Source of the DNA: Phycisphaeraceae bacterium
GTDB taxonomy: Bacteria; Planctomycetota; Phycisphaerae; Phycisphaerales; SM1A02
Reading direction: 5' to 3'
Assembly: GCA_004213555.1 (NCBI GenBank)
Contig: SHAP01000003.1
Span: 1-64,000, forward strand
DNA length: 64,000 nucleotides
Each line of letters opens with the position of its first letter. The first letter of the stretch is position 1. The position numbers and the translations under genes are program-made. Shown here piece by piece: positions 8,447 through 18,895 of the stretch. Under the pieces are notes generated by a model. It was not told the origin of the DNA and searched no databases. It was given only the letters and a program-made list of their open reading frames with translations.

Positions 8447-11041
8447 TCAGGCGGACGCGCCATCGCTGGACGCTTCGGCCGAGGCCTCAGCATCTTCCGC
8501 GCTCTCAGGCTTGGGCTCGGCGCTGGACTCGGGAGACTTGGTGGGTTCCCCGGTGGCGGTGAAGTACAAGTGATCCTGATCTTCCTTGTGGGTCACCTCG
8601 ATGGTTTGACCTTCGAGGTATTCGCCCGACAAGAGCGACTCGGCCAGAGGATCTTCGATGTACGAACCAATTGCACGGCGAAGCGGACGAGCGCCGTAGT
8701 CGGGGTTGTACCCCTTGTCCATCAAGAATTCCTTGGCGGCATCGTCGAGCTCGAGGGAAAGGCCCCGCATCTCCAGACGCTCGCGCACCTTCGTGAGTTC
8801 AAAGTCGATGATCGAAGTGAGGTCTTCTCGGTTCAGCGGACGGAACACGATCACATCATCAAGACGGTTGATGAACTCCGGACGGAAGAACTTCTCGACT
8901 TGACCCATGAGGGTTTTCTTCATGCCGTCGTAATCCGGCGTCTCATCTCGACGACCGAAGCCAAAGGACGAACCGCCCTTGATGATGTCGGCCCCGATGT
9001 TCGAGGTCATGATCACCACAGTGTTGCGGAAGTCCACCTTGCGGCCGAAGGAGTCGGTGAGGTGTCCTTCTTCCATGATTTGCAGCATCATGTTGAAGAC
9101 ATCGGGGTGGGCTTTCTCCACTTCGTCGAGCAGGACCACCGAGTATGGCCTGCGACGCACTTGTTCGGTGAGCTGGCCACCTTCTTCGTACCCGACGTAA
9201 CCGGGAGGCGCGCCGACCAAACGAGACACGGAGTGCTTCTCCATGTACTCGGACATGTCCAAGTGGATCATGTGCTCGGTGTCACCGAACATGAATTCCG
9301 TGAGGGCTTTGGAGAGCAGCGTCTTGCCCACGCCGGATGGTCCAACAAAGAGGAACGAGCCCATGGGGCGGTTCGGGTCTTTCAGACCCGCACGGCCCTT
9401 GCGGATGGCCTTGGACACCGCGGTCACCGCGTCGTGCTGGCTGACCACCTTGCGGTGCAGTTCGTCTTCGAGCTTGAGCAAACGCTCGGCTTCGCCTTGG
9501 GAGAGACGGGTCAGTGGGACGCCGGTCATCTTGGAGATGACTTCCGCAATCACATCGGCATCGACGGTGCCCGCAGAATCTTGCAATTGCTCACGCCACT
9601 GGGATTGGGCATCTTCCTTCTGCTTGCGCAGGGCTTCCGCCTGGTCGCGGATTTCCGCGGCCTTTTCGTAGTCGGCATTGCGAACGGCTTCGTCCTTGGC
9701 CACCGAGAGTTTTTCGATCTCGGCTTCGAGGTCGGCCAAATCGGGTGGCTTGCGCATGGTCTTCAATCGCACGCGAGCCCCGGCTTCGTCGATCACGTCG
9801 ATCGACTTGTCGGGCTGGACTCGGTTGCTCATGTAGCGACCAGACAATTCGACCGCGGATCGCAGGGCATCGTCGGTGATGTCCACCTTGTGGTGCTGTT
9901 CGTATCGGCCACGCAATCCCTTTAGGATGGCGAGCGTGTCTTCTTCGTTTGGCGGCTCCACCGCGATCGACTGGAAGCGACGCTCGAGCGCGGCATCCTT
10001 TTCGATGTACTTGCGGTACTCGTCAAACGTGGTAGCACCCACGCACTGGATCTCCCCGCGTGCCATCGCAGGCTTGAGCACGTTGGACGCGTCGATGGCA
10101 CCCTCGGCACCACCAGCGCCCACCAGCGTGTGAAGTTCGTCGATGAACAAGATGATGTTGCCCGCGCGGCGAACTTCGTTCATCACCGCTTTGATGCGTT
10201 CTTCAAATTGACCGCGGTACTTCGTACCCGCCACCATCATGGCCAAGTCAAGCACCACCACGCGGCGATCGTGCAGCAGATCCGGCACTTCTTCGGAGAT
10301 GATGCGCTGGGCCAAACCTTCCACCACAGCCGTCTTGCCCACGCCGGCTTCACCGAGCAGCACGGGGTTGTTCTTGGTGCGGCGACAGAGCACTTGCACC
10401 AAGCGCTCGATCTCTTTGGCCCGGCCAATCACTGGGTCCAGTTCGTTTTTCTTGGCCAAGTCGGTGAGATCGCGGCCAAAGTTGTCCAAGGCTGGCGTGC
10501 GGCTCTTTCCGGAACGAGGACGACCGCTGGGGGCCGATCCGGTTGCTTCGCTTTCTTCGCCCTCTTCGATATCGTCGGCGTCGATGTCTTCACCGTCTTC
10601 CATGGAAGCGCCCAAGAGGCCAAGAACCTCTTCGCGGACTTCTTCGAGCTTCAGACCAAGATTCATCAAGACCTGGGCGGCCACGCCGTCTTGCTCACGG
10701 AGCAAGCCAAGCAGTTGGTGTTCGGTGCCAACGTAGTTGTGGTTCAAGCTTCGAGCTTCGTCGATGGCGTACTCGATGACTTTCTTGGCCCGGGGGGTCA
10801 AGGGCAGCTTGCCCAAAGTCACCATCTCCGGACCGGCCTTCACCAATTTTTCCACTTCGATGCGAACCTTGCGCAGATCGATGGACAAGCGCTTAAGCAC
10901 ATTGGCGCCCACGCCACTGCCTTCTTTCACCAAGCCCAACAGGACGTGTTCGGTCCCGATGTACTCGTGGTTAAAGCGCTGGGCCTCTTGCTGGGCAAGA
11001 GACATCACTTTGCGGGCTCGGTCTGTGAATCGTTCAAACAT
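8447..11041 (-). CDS. clpC: ATP-dependent Clp protease ATPase subunit ClpC
   Basis: Hsp100 unfoldase that feeds proteins to ClpP. The 864 residues start at ATG 11041 ([12 protein letters not shown]), with GGAAAGGTG upstream. In order: two Clp_N repeats (about 1-145), AAA1 with Walker [10 protein letters not shown], a UVR-containing middle region ([14 protein letters not shown]), and AAA2 with Walker A GPSGVGKT. The UVR motif and M domain separate ClpC from ClpA. An acidic linker ([15 protein letters not shown]) follows the N-domain, and the last 40 residues are a low-complexity Glu/Ala/Ser tail. An upstream in-frame extension to 11125 is not needed. No CtsR or McsAB genes adjoin it, unlike in Firmicutes. 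Confidence 0.96.
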   Translation of the reverse strand: MFERFTDRARKVMSLAQQEAQRFNHEYIGTEHVLLGLVKEGSGVGANVLKRLSIDLRKVRIEVEKLVKAGPEMVTLGKLPLTPRAKKVIEYAIDEARSLNHNYVGTEHQLLGLLREQDGVAAQVLMNLGLKLEEVREEVLGLLGASMEDGEDIDADDIEEGEESEATGSAPSGRPRSGKSRTPALDNFGRDLTDLAKKNELDPVIGRAKEIERLVQVLCRRTKNNPVLLGEAGVGKTAVVEGLAQRIISEEVPDLLHDRRVVVLDLAMMVAGTKYRGQFEERIKAVMNEVRRAGNIILFIDELHTLVGAGGAEGAIDASNVLKPAMARGEIQCVGATTFDEYRKYIEKDAALERRFQSIAVEPPNEEDTLAILKGLRGRYEQHHKVDITDDALRSAVELSGRYMSNRVQPDKSIDVIDEAGARVRLKTMRKPPDLADLEAEIEKLSVAKDEAVRNADYEKAAEIRDQAEALRKQKEDAQSQWREQLQDSAGTVDADVIAEVISKMTGVPLTRLSQGEAERLLKLEDELHRKVVSQHDAVTAVSKAIRKGRAGLKDPNRPMGSFLFVGPSGVGKTLLSKALTEFMFGDTEHMIHLDMSEYMEKHSVSRLVGAPPGYVGYEEGGQLTEQVRRRPYSVVLLDEVEKAHPDVFNMMLQIMEEGHLTDSFGRKVDFRNTVVIMTSNIGADIIKGGSSFGFGRRDETPDYDGMKKTLMGQVEKFFRPEFINRLDDVIVFRPLNREDLTSIIDFELTKVRERLEMRGLSLELDDAAKEFLMDKGYNPDYGARPLRRAIGSYIEDPLAESLLSGEYLEGQTIEVTHKEDQDHLYFTATGEPTKSPESSAEPKPESAEDAEASAEASSDGASA

Positions 11042-11187
11042 CTTCAAACACCTTTCCAGCCTGGGGCACGCCCGAGCTGAGGAACGGCCTTCGCCGCTCA
11101 GAACAGTACGCAACCGTCGTACCATCGGTTGTCGGTTCAGAAAACAGCCCGCATGAGCCGTTGTTGGGCATCTTGGAGCCTTTCCGT

Positions 11188-12396
11188 ATGCAATTTTTCA
11201 CCTTGGTCGTTCTCCACGCTGCCAAACTGACGGAACCCCCTGCGATACCTGGGGTACTGGATATGGCGGACTTTGGTCCACGCACCCGCCAGATTCGGGT
11301 GGAATCCATCCAACCCTCTGGGCTGCAAACCATTGAGGGGGTGCTGACATGGGGGCAAATCGATCCCAATGACGCCTGGGCCCTGGCCCAGCCGCTGCTG
11401 GAAGCGGAACCCCCCCAGAGCTGCCTTTCGTTTGCCCAATCGATCTTGGGTTGGTCGGACCGCTGGGAAAACGCCACCGAAGTTGCCGATCGAGCCATTC
11501 GCATGGCCACCGTTCGTGATCCCAATCTTCGGGCCCGTGTGAACGAATTGAAATCCGAGGCCAACCGCACCCGGCTCCGACTCCGAATCGGGGACAGCGC
11601 GGCTCGGTTGGGCGGTCAGCCCACGTGGCCCGAATCACCCGCGTGGCCACCAACCCCGTGGCAACCCGGGTTTGGCATCGGACCCGATCAGGACGCCGCC
11701 TTCGAACGGCTTCGGCTCACGCTTGGTGAACAGGAAGGGCTCACCTTGGAACACGCCCCCAGCGATCTGCTGCGGGGCGTTGATTTGGAATTGGCTGCAT
11801 TTGGAGTGCAGCGGCCGGTCAGCACCACCCGCGTTGTGGTGGCACGGGCTGAGAACGATGCGGCGTACCGAAGCGCGGCCCAGCAGCTCGGTCGTGCTCC
11901 AGAACCCGAAGGGTCATGGACGCCTTCCGGTCGTCACGTGTGCATTCTGATTCCACCGCAGACCAACCCCCCCACCGCGGACGAACAAGCCATCTTGGTG
12001 CGACTGCTGGTGGCGGCTCGACAGCACCAAGACACCTCCCCGCGCCAGGCCGTTCGGTGGTGGTACGCCGGGATGCGCGAAGTCGTGACCAGCGCCCTGA
12101 CGGGGCGTTCTCGCATCGACGATGTCTCCCGTCGTCAAGCCGTCGAGAAGCTTCGAGACCGACAAAGCACAACACTGCTGAGTGCACCTTGGTCGACCAC
12201 CCCCGGACCCGAGACTTGGCAAGAAGACGCCGTGTTTGGTCTCCTGGTGGAAATGCTCGTGGCCCTGAAGAGAGACCTTCCAGAATTGCACGCACTGTCC
12301 AAATCAGCGGAGACGAAAGCAATGCTGGCTTTGTTGGGCGGCGATGAAGCAGGCTTTTTCCGCGGCGCGGCCCGCTACTGGCAAGTGCACAAATAA
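11188..12396 (+). CDS. hypothetical protein, possibly exported
   Basis: 402 residues from ATG 11188, with GGAG upstream; not recognised. The first residues (MQFFTLVVLHAAKLTEP) could be a weak signal peptide. No catalytic motif is obvious; the middle part is rich in Arg, Ala and Gln and may be helical. The gene is divergent from clpC across about 150 bp and converges on the LolD-type ATPase. Confidence 0.55.
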   Translation: MQFFTLVVLHAAKLTEPPAIPGVLDMADFGPRTRQIRVESIQPSGLQTIEGVLTWGQIDPNDAWALAQPLLEAEPPQSCLSFAQSILGWSDRWENATEVADRAIRMATVRDPNLRARVNELKSEANRTRLRLRIGDSAARLGGQPTWPESPAWPPTPWQPGFGIGPDQDAAFERLRLTLGEQEGLTLEHAPSDLLRGVDLELAAFGVQRPVSTTRVVVARAENDAAYRSAAQQLGRAPEPEGSWTPSGRHVCILIPPQTNPPTADEQAILVRLLVAARQHQDTSPRQAVRWWYAGMREVVTSALTGRSRIDDVSRRQAVEKLRDRQSTTLLSAPWSTTPGPETWQEDAVFGLLVEMLVALKRDLPELHALSKSAETKAMLALLGGDEAGFFRGAARYWQVHK

Positions 12397-12412
12397 ACGG
12401 TGAACATGACCC

Positions 12413-13147
12413 TTAGGTCGATGCGGTTTCTTCAACCACCACGCCATCCACCATCTTGACCACGCGATCGGCCCGGGCGGCAATGGTGGGGTCGTGGGTC
12501 ACCATGACCATGCTGAGACCAAGGCGATGACGCTCGGCGAGCACATCCAAAATGCCGTCACCGGTTTTGGTGTCCAGATTGCCGGTCGGTTCGTCCGCCA
12601 GCACCACATCGGGGCCGTTGACCAAGGCTCTGGCCATGGCCACCCGTTGGCGTTCACCACCAGACAATTCCGCGGGACGATGTTCGAAGCGGTGGCCCAA
12701 CCCAAAGGCGTCCAACAGTTCCTCGGCCCGGGCCGAGGCTTCCGCCCGCATGGAACGCCATGCGAACGGATCGTGCCCGACCATCGAAGCCACCATGACG
12801 TTTTCCAGCACGTTAAGTTCGGGCATCAAGTGGTACGACTGGAACACAAAGCCAATCGCGCGGTTGCGGTAGGTCTCACGCTCCCGGCGCCGCATCTCGG
12901 TCAAAGTTCGTCCCCGCCAAGCAATGTCGCCACGGTCTGGCCGGTCCAAATCTCCCAGTTGGTGCAGCAGAGTACTTTTACCCGACCCAGAGGAGCCCAA
13001 CACGCAGAGCCATTCGCCTTCTTGGACCTGAAGGTCCACGCCGCGTAGAACCGGCACTTCCACCCGGCCCATGCGGTAGGTGCGATGCAGCCCGGTGGCT
13101 TGCAGCACCGTGGTCGAAGCGTTCGTGTCCAGGTTGACCTCAGTCAT
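12413..13147 (-). CDS. lolD: LolD/MacB-type ABC transporter ATP-binding protein
   Basis: 244 residues. Walker A is GSSGSGKST, the signature LSGGERQRVAMARAL and Walker B DVVLADEPTGNLD; the last is typical of the LolD/MacB/FtsE (o228) group. ATG 13147 is chosen because it overlaps the end of the permease gene by 8 nt, implying translational coupling. It would power lipoprotein release from, or substrate extrusion at, the inner membrane together with that permease. The upstream extension of the frame overlaps the permease and is not credible. Confidence 0.88.
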   Translation of the reverse strand: MTEVNLDTNASTTVLQATGLHRTYRMGRVEVPVLRGVDLQVQEGEWLCVLGSSGSGKSTLLHQLGDLDRPDRGDIAWRGRTLTEMRRRERETYRNRAIGFVFQSYHLMPELNVLENVMVASMVGHDPFAWRSMRAEASARAEELLDAFGLGHRFEHRPAELSGGERQRVAMARALVNGPDVVLADEPTGNLDTKTGDGILDVLAERHRLGLSMVMVTHDPTIAARADRVVKMVDGVVVEETAST

Positions 13148-14750
13148 GACGCAACGCCTCCACTGGGTCGACATCCGCCGCTCGGGCCGCTGGGAACACC
13201 GCTCCAACGACACTGAAGACCACGGCACCGATGGCCGTAGTCAACGCCGTCCACCAATCCATTCGGTTGGGGGGTTCCGCGAAGTAGTAGACGGCAGGAT
13301 CCCAAATCACTCGGGACAAGCCGTTGGCTTTGATGTACCAGATGGCCCCTCCCAAACCAAAGCCCACCAGCATCAACCCCGTTCCCAAGACACGGGGCGC
13401 CAAGAGTCCGGAATGGAAGCCCGATGCAAATCGCCAAAGACCAGTTACGCCTACGACCGCCAAGACGAAGACGGCGGCCATGGGTGGATCACCAATGGCT
13501 TGGTTGATCAACGCGATGTTGTGGACCACGGCCCACCCCAGCAGCACACCAAGAATCGCACCCAAGATGCCGATCACCACACCGTATTGCACAAAGATCA
13601 TGGCAATGCCTGGTCGCGTCGCGCCCAACGCCCGCAACACGCCAATATCTCGAGTCTTTTCGGTCACGATCGCATGGAAGATGGCCAGCACCAACCCCGC
13701 GCACACCAAGTACACCAAACTGAAGAGCGTGCGCATCAATTCCCGTTCGTTTTCCACGGGCTGCAGGAACGAAGCTTGGTTCTCACGCCAAGTCTGGACC
13801 CGAAAGATCATGGGATTGAGAACGTGCCCCTCGCGTTCAGCCCACTCGCGATACGCGGCATCCACAATTTCACGCACTTGGACTTCGGGCAGCCCGTTGC
13901 CACGAACCAAAATTTTGCTGGAGCGGGCGGGGAACACCTTGCCGGTAGGCAGACCTTCTTCATCCACCTCTTCGGCCGTGGTCATGTTGGTCATGCGGCG
14001 TGCTTCCGCCAAGGGAACAAAGACACGTTCCTTGTCGATCAAAATCAAGCCGCATGAGAATTCGTTGACGGGGGCAAAGGCAATGCTAACCGGCTCGGGG
14101 GTGGTGTTTAGGGTGTCGGGAGGAATCGTGGTCAACACCACCGGTTCTTGAACCGGCATGAACCAGCGGCTGATGGGGTCATAGGTCCCCTCATTGTTCC
14201 TTTTGTTGCCAATAGAAATCTCCAGGCCCAAGCAGATGCCGGGGCGGACGGTGCCATCCGATTCAACCCGGGCCAGGGCCCGCCCTTCCTCTTCCAACCC
14301 AATCAACAGTTCGGGCGAAAGATCTCGGCGAAAATCTTGCTCGCTCCATTCGGTCCCCGAGCCCTCTGGTGTCCAATGCAAGGTCTGGGCAAATCCGGTG
14401 ACCTCATCAAAAGATTCAGGATCGATCCCCCACACCTGAACCCCTCGGACTCCGTCGTAGGGCATTCGGATGGTGGCAAAAGTATCCACCACTGGCGTGG
14501 CGGCCGCGATGGATTCGTTCTGCTTCAGCTCGGCAATGAACCCTTCAGGATCGGGTAGTCCCCGCAAGCCGTTGGTCACCACGACATCACCAATAAGCGT
14601 CTTCCCAGCACGCTCCATCTGATACAGGAAGCCGGACATGATGCTGACCACGACCACCACCAAAGCCACACACAGGCCAACCGCACCGATCGCGACCAGT
14701 GGAATCAGCCGAGTACGCAGGTATCGGAAAGCCAGCAGCAGCGCATACAT
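13140..14750 (-). CDS. LolC/LolE-type ABC transporter permease
   Basis: 536 residues. One N-terminal helix (about 15-40) is followed by a large periplasmic domain (about 45-350). Three helices in the C-terminal part include the FtsX-type region DIGVLRALGATRPGIAMIFVQYG. This is the MacB_PCD plus FtsX layout of LolC/E. Only one permease gene is present here, so the complex may be a homodimer, as in LolF-type systems of some bacteria. It is linked to the ATPase by overlap. Confidence 0.83.
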   Translation of the reverse strand: MYALLLAFRYLRTRLIPLVAIGAVGLCVALVVVVVSIMSGFLYQMERAGKTLIGDVVVTNGLRGLPDPEGFIAELKQNESIAAATPVVDTFATIRMPYDGVRGVQVWGIDPESFDEVTGFAQTLHWTPEGSGTEWSEQDFRRDLSPELLIGLEEEGRALARVESDGTVRPGICLGLEISIGNKRNNEGTYDPISRWFMPVQEPVVLTTIPPDTLNTTPEPVSIAFAPVNEFSCGLILIDKERVFVPLAEARRMTNMTTAEEVDEEGLPTGKVFPARSSKILVRGNGLPEVQVREIVDAAYREWAEREGHVLNPMIFRVQTWRENQASFLQPVENERELMRTLFSLVYLVCAGLVLAIFHAIVTEKTRDIGVLRALGATRPGIAMIFVQYGVVIGILGAILGVLLGWAVVHNIALINQAIGDPPMAAVFVLAVVGVTGLWRFASGFHSGLLAPRVLGTGLMLVGFGLGGAIWYIKANGLSRVIWDPAVYYFAEPPNRMDWWTALTTAIGAVVFSVVGAVFPAARAADVDPVEALRHD

Positions 14751-14760
14751 CAGTTGGACC

Positions 14761-14870
14761 TTACTCGGAATTGATCATCGGCTTGGGAATGGATTCCCGA
14801 AAGTCATCAACGCCTTGACGATGCCGCGAGGCTGCCGAAGCAATGTCACGATCGGCAGGACCTGCGCGAT

Positions 14871-14874
<4 letters not shown>
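14761..14874 (-). CDS. possible small ORF between bcp and the permease
   Basis: A 37-codon frame starting at a TTG whose bases overlap the bcp stop (TTGA). It ends 10 nt before the permease ATG, where its stop region supplies a TAAGGT ribosome-binding-like sequence. Codon choice resembles the neighbours. No homologue is recognised; it could be a coupling leader peptide or nothing. Confidence 0.25.
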
Positions 14875-15359
<485 letters not shown>

Positions 15360-15384
15360 GCGCGGATCGTAGGACGATTGTCCT

Positions 15385-15987
15385 TCACTCCGCTCGTTCG
15401 TCGGTCATTTCCAGCAAATTTTGCAAACGGACTTCGACGTCGGCCTCGGCTTCGGCCACTTCCCGGTCATACCGCTCACGCAACTGTTCAACCATGTCTT
15501 CCATGCGTTCGATTTGCAACAACCGGTTGGCCAGCCGCATCCCCGCTTGGATGCGAAGCTGCATGCGAAGTTCTTCGCGGCCAGACGCAAAGGCCGCGTC
15601 GTCGCCATCCACTCGAGCCTGCCGAACCGTCGCCGCGAGCGTGCGGACCTTGGCATCGGTCTTCAACTCGAGAATTTTCATGTCGTAGGCCCGGCGATCT
15701 TCACGGCGCATGTCCACCAAAGCGCGGAGTTGAGTACTGGCCGCAATGCGCTCGGCAAAGCCTTCAGGATCGGAGTCGTGCAAACTTCGAAGTCGCTCGG
15801 AGAGGCGTGGGTCGAGGTCTTCGGCGACCTCCAGCACTTCTTCGGCAAAGGCATTGCCGCGCAACAATTCGTCGGCCGCAGGGGCCACGAACGCCAACAA
15901 CATCGCGATGCCCACCGCCATGGGCAGCCATTGTCGGTGTCCAGCACGGCGTCGACGTTCTGCTTCGGAACATTTCATGAATCGCAT
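15385..15987 (-). CDS. membrane-anchored coiled-coil protein of an ECF sigma operon
   Basis: 200 residues, not recognised. After an Arg-rich N-terminus (SEAERRRRAGHRQ) comes one hydrophobic segment (WLPMAVGIAMLLAFVA, about 20-36). The remaining 160 residues are almost entirely charged helix, for example RMEDMVEQLRERYDREVAEAEADVEV. This resembles in layout, though not clearly in sequence, CpxP/CnrX-like periplasmic helical sensors often coded beside ECF sigma factors. It overlaps the preceding gene by 13 nt. Confidence 0.6.
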   Translation of the reverse strand: MRFMKCSEAERRRRAGHRQWLPMAVGIAMLLAFVAPAADELLRGNAFAEEVLEVAEDLDPRLSERLRSLHDSDPEGFAERIAASTQLRALVDMRREDRRAYDMKILELKTDAKVRTLAATVRQARVDGDDAAFASGREELRMQLRIQAGMRLANRLLQIERMEDMVEQLRERYDREVAEAEADVEVRLQNLLEMTDERAE

Positions 15988-16508
15988 CGGAACTCCGCCT
16001 CGGGGAACAACGATTCGAGCTCACACTCAAAGTCAGCGACACCAGAAAGATTCGAGATGGCTCGCTCACGGACGACCATGTCGCGGGTCAAAAGATCGAC
16101 GTCCGCCAGGACCGTCGCCGGCAAGTCGATTGGGCTGGCGACCAACACACCAGAATCCAAGGTGGCGGGCGTCGGTGATGGACCAAGCAGACGCAGGCCC
16201 ACCAGACCCATGGCGATCAAGGCGGCCGCTTGCAAAGGCGCGAAGCGTCGCACCCGTGGGCGGTACACCCGGGAAGGCAACTCTTCAGCCGACAATGAGG
16301 CCACTCGAGCGGCCAATGCCGACAGATCAACACCAGTGGCGGCCGCATCGCTGGCGAAATGCTGCGTCAGTTGGGCCTCGAGTTGAGGATCACCAAACGC
16401 CGCTTCGTCATGGCCCCCCTTGGGCGCTTCAGGGCTGGGATTGGTGTCTTGGGAAGCCATGGCTTGAAGTGAAACGTCTGAGGTCTCCGGATGATTGCGA
16501 GAATTCAT
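15975..16508 (-). CDS. candidate anti-sigma factor (single transmembrane helix)
   Basis: 177 residues. A soluble N-terminal half is followed by one helix (LQAAALIAMGLVGLRLLG, about 94-111) and a short periplasmic domain. It overlaps the sigma factor gene by 4 nt, which is the usual arrangement of sigma/anti-sigma pairs. The zinc-binding HxxxCxxC motif of ZAS anti-sigma factors is absent; the only cysteines are near the C-terminus. The role is therefore inferred from position and topology only. Confidence 0.55.
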   Translation of the reverse strand: MNSRNHPETSDVSLQAMASQDTNPSPEAPKGGHDEAAFGDPQLEAQLTQHFASDAAATGVDLSALAARVASLSAEELPSRVYRPRVRRFAPLQAAALIAMGLVGLRLLGPSPTPATLDSGVLVASPIDLPATVLADVDLLTRDMVVRERAISNLSGVADFECELESLFPEAEFRCDS

Positions 16509-17128
16509 GTCCCTCCCCCTTCTTCGTCTGAAGTGGCGTTCGGTTCCTGAGGCTTGTTGGGATCGTGCGGGGCCAGAAAGGCACGCAACTTGCCCAAAAC
16601 CCTGTGATGCCGGGCCAAGAGTGTGCCGCGTGGCTCGCCAAGCAGTTCCGATATGTCGGAAAACGAGAGTCCGACGGCGTGCCTCAGATGCAGCAGTTCT
16701 CGTTCGGCTTCCGAGAGGCTCCTGAGAGCATCATCCAAGGCCCTGCGGGACTCTTGCTCCCCGGGAGCGTCTGCCGCCGTCGATGGGGTGCTCCCGGCCA
16801 AGGCCCCCAAGGTTTCGTGCTCCACCGGTCGCGCGTGCCGCGTTCGACGCCGCATCTCGTCCCGCAAACGGTTGATGGCAATCAGCATGATCCAACTGGA
16901 GAACCGTCCCCGCTCGTCGTAATCCACCAACCGCTGGGCCACTTTGACAAAAACGTCTTGCACCAATTCTTCGCTGAGTTCCGGGTCACGGCATCGGCTG
17001 TGCAAAAATGCAAAAAGTCGCGGGGTCCAATGCTCCACCAAAGTGCGCCATGCGTGATCGTCCCCCCAACGTGCTGAGGCAACCAGACGGCGAAAATCAG
17101 ACTCGTCCAGTGCTTCGGGCATCGACAA
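16505..17128 (-). CDS. ECF-type RNA polymerase sigma-70 factor
   Basis: 207 residues. Region 2 (about 40-105) contains ELVQDVFVKVAQRL and FSSWIMLIAINRLRDEMRRR. Region 4 (about 135-190) contains LSEAERELLHLRHAVGLSFSDISELL, ending in the helix-turn-helix. Region 3 is missing, as expected for ECF factors. The gene begins a co-oriented series: candidate anti-sigma, coiled-coil protein, bcp and Lol-type transporter. An 82-bp gap separates it from dnaB upstream. Confidence 0.9.
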   Translation of the reverse strand: MSMPEALDESDFRRLVASARWGDDHAWRTLVEHWTPRLFAFLHSRCRDPELSEELVQDVFVKVAQRLVDYDERGRFSSWIMLIAINRLRDEMRRRTRHARPVEHETLGALAGSTPSTAADAPGEQESRRALDDALRSLSEAERELLHLRHAVGLSFSDISELLGEPRGTLLARHHRVLGKLRAFLAPHDPNKPQEPNATSDEEGGGT

Positions 17129-17210
17129 AGTGCATCATGGCGCGAAAGCGCGCACATTGCCAATCAACCGCAGCGAGAAGTGGGCCAGCACGAGGCACCG
17201 GCCACCCACA

Positions 17211-18755
17211 TCAAATGGGCAAGTCGTTCGGCCCACCACCGTCACGGTGGTTTTCGACAGGGCCGGTCGCCCGACCCGGAGTGAAGTGGCCCAAGGGCGG
17301 TTGCGACTCAACGAAGGGTTTGGCTTCGTAGGTTCCTCCTGGCCCGGTTTGGCCGGTGTGGTTCTTGAACCGGGTCAAGCGGTTGTCCCATGTCAAACGA
17401 ACCGTGCCAGTGGGGCCGTTCCGCTGCTTTGCCAAAATCAATTCGGCCAGGCCGCGCTTCTCGGGGTTGTGGTCCAGCCAATCGGGCGTGGACTGGTGGT
17501 AGTACTCCTCCCGGTGCAACATCATCACCACGTCCGCATCTTGCTCGATGGCCCCAGATTCCCGCAGATCACTCATGCGGGGACGGTGGCCTTCGCGCTG
17601 TTCGGCCGCCCGGTTCAATTGGGACAAAGCCAAGACCGGAACTTTCAACTCTCGGGCCATGGCTTTGATCCCGCGAGAGATCTCGGAGATTTCAATTTGT
17701 CGAGATTCAACACGGGTGCCCATGCTCATCAGTTGCAGGTAGTCGATCACGATGCAACCCAAGCCAGATTCTCGGCTGGCCAAGCGGCGAGCCCGTGATC
17801 GCGCTTGCGGCATGGTGAGTCCCGGCGTGTCGTCGATGTGCAAAGGGGCTTCCGACAATTCATTGGAGGCCCGCATCAATTGGCTCCAATCTTCTTTCGC
17901 GAGCGCCCCTTTGCGGAGTTTGTCGGCGTAAACCCCCGACTTTGCGGCCAACATCCGCTCCACCAACTGCTCCCGACTCATTTCCAAACTGAACACCAAA
18001 GTTCGGATGCCCCGCAGCGCAACTTGTTCGGCAATGTTCAGGGCCAACGCGGTTTTGCCCATGGAGGGACGAGCCGCCAGAATCAGCATTTCCCCTGGCT
18101 GCATGCCCTGGGTCATGTCATCAAATTCGTAGAATCCCGTTTTGATGCCACGAGATGTGCCACCCTCACGCCGCTCGATGTCTTCCATGACGGCTTCAAG
18201 CAAAGCTTGCAAGGTGGAACTCTTCATGGTGTCCCGCGAGCGCGAGACTTCGTACATCAATTGTTCGGCCCGCGCAATGACGCCTTCGGCATCTTGCCCC
18301 GCGTGATACGCGTCGTGAATGATCTCGGTGGCGGTGGAAATAAGCTCCCGAATGTGGGCCGCACTTCCGACCAACTTGGCAAATTGAGCCGCTCGGGCCG
18401 CCGAAGGCATGGCCTCAATCAAAGAAGCAATACGATCGGTGCCGCCGATGGATTCCAATTGACCTTCGGCATCAAGTTTGGACGCGAGCTCCTGCACTTG
18501 CCAACTGGGCTCGGTGTCGCTGATGGCCGAAATGGCTGCAAACAACCTGGCGTTGCGGGGATCACTGAAGTCTTCAGCCTTACGAACGAATTCGTGTACT
18601 TCCGCCAAGCACGTTGGTTCCAGAAGCAAACAACCCAAGAGTGCATTTTCGGCTTCACGGTCAACCGGCGGGACCGACTGCAACAACCTCGCGGCTTGGG
18701 CCGGATCGATGCCACGGTTGCGATCGTCTTTTCCAGTTGCTTTGCGATCAGCCAT
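17211..18755 (-). CDS. dnaB: replicative DNA helicase DnaB
   Basis: Hexameric helicase at the replication fork. 514 residues. The N-terminal primase-interacting domain (PPVDREAENALLGCLL...) spans about 28-130. The RecA-like core has Walker A ARPSMGKTALALN and Walker B CIVIDYLQLM. Also seen are VLALSQLNRAAEQR and DLRESGAIEQDADVV. The C-terminus has an extra 45-residue Gly/Pro-rich tail after the usual end. No intein is present. Start ATG 18755 overlaps the end of a possible small ORF by 8 nt. Confidence 0.96.
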   Translation of the reverse strand: MADRKATGKDDRNRGIDPAQAARLLQSVPPVDREAENALLGCLLLEPTCLAEVHEFVRKAEDFSDPRNARLFAAISAISDTEPSWQVQELASKLDAEGQLESIGGTDRIASLIEAMPSAARAAQFAKLVGSAAHIRELISTATEIIHDAYHAGQDAEGVIARAEQLMYEVSRSRDTMKSSTLQALLEAVMEDIERREGGTSRGIKTGFYEFDDMTQGMQPGEMLILAARPSMGKTALALNIAEQVALRGIRTLVFSLEMSREQLVERMLAAKSGVYADKLRKGALAKEDWSQLMRASNELSEAPLHIDDTPGLTMPQARSRARRLASRESGLGCIVIDYLQLMSMGTRVESRQIEISEISRGIKAMARELKVPVLALSQLNRAAEQREGHRPRMSDLRESGAIEQDADVVMMLHREEYYHQSTPDWLDHNPEKRGLAELILAKQRNGPTGTVRLTWDNRLTRFKNHTGQTGPGGTYEAKPFVESQPPLGHFTPGRATGPVENHRDGGGPNDLPI

Positions 18756-18879
18756 GGTGAGAAACTACGCGTTCGACGCGGTCACGGAGCAATCGAGACA
18801 GGTTGTCCACAGCGGCGAGCATGACAAATCCGAGGCCCATGGGACCATCGACTTTGGTGCCATCCGCACGCGGCAGCAT
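18748..18879 (-). CDS. possible small ORF between HU and dnaB
   Basis: 43 codons from ATG 18879, 16 nt after the HU stop, with its stop overlapping the dnaB start by 8 nt. The peptide has a hydrophobic GLGFVMLAAV stretch and a basic helix (RLLRDRVERVV). No Shine-Dalgarno is visible. It may couple dnaB translation to that of HU, or be chance. Confidence 0.3.
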   Translation of the reverse strand: MLPRADGTKVDGPMGLGFVMLAAVDNLSRLLRDRVERVVSHHG

Positions 18880-18895
18880 GTGAGGATCAGGGCGA

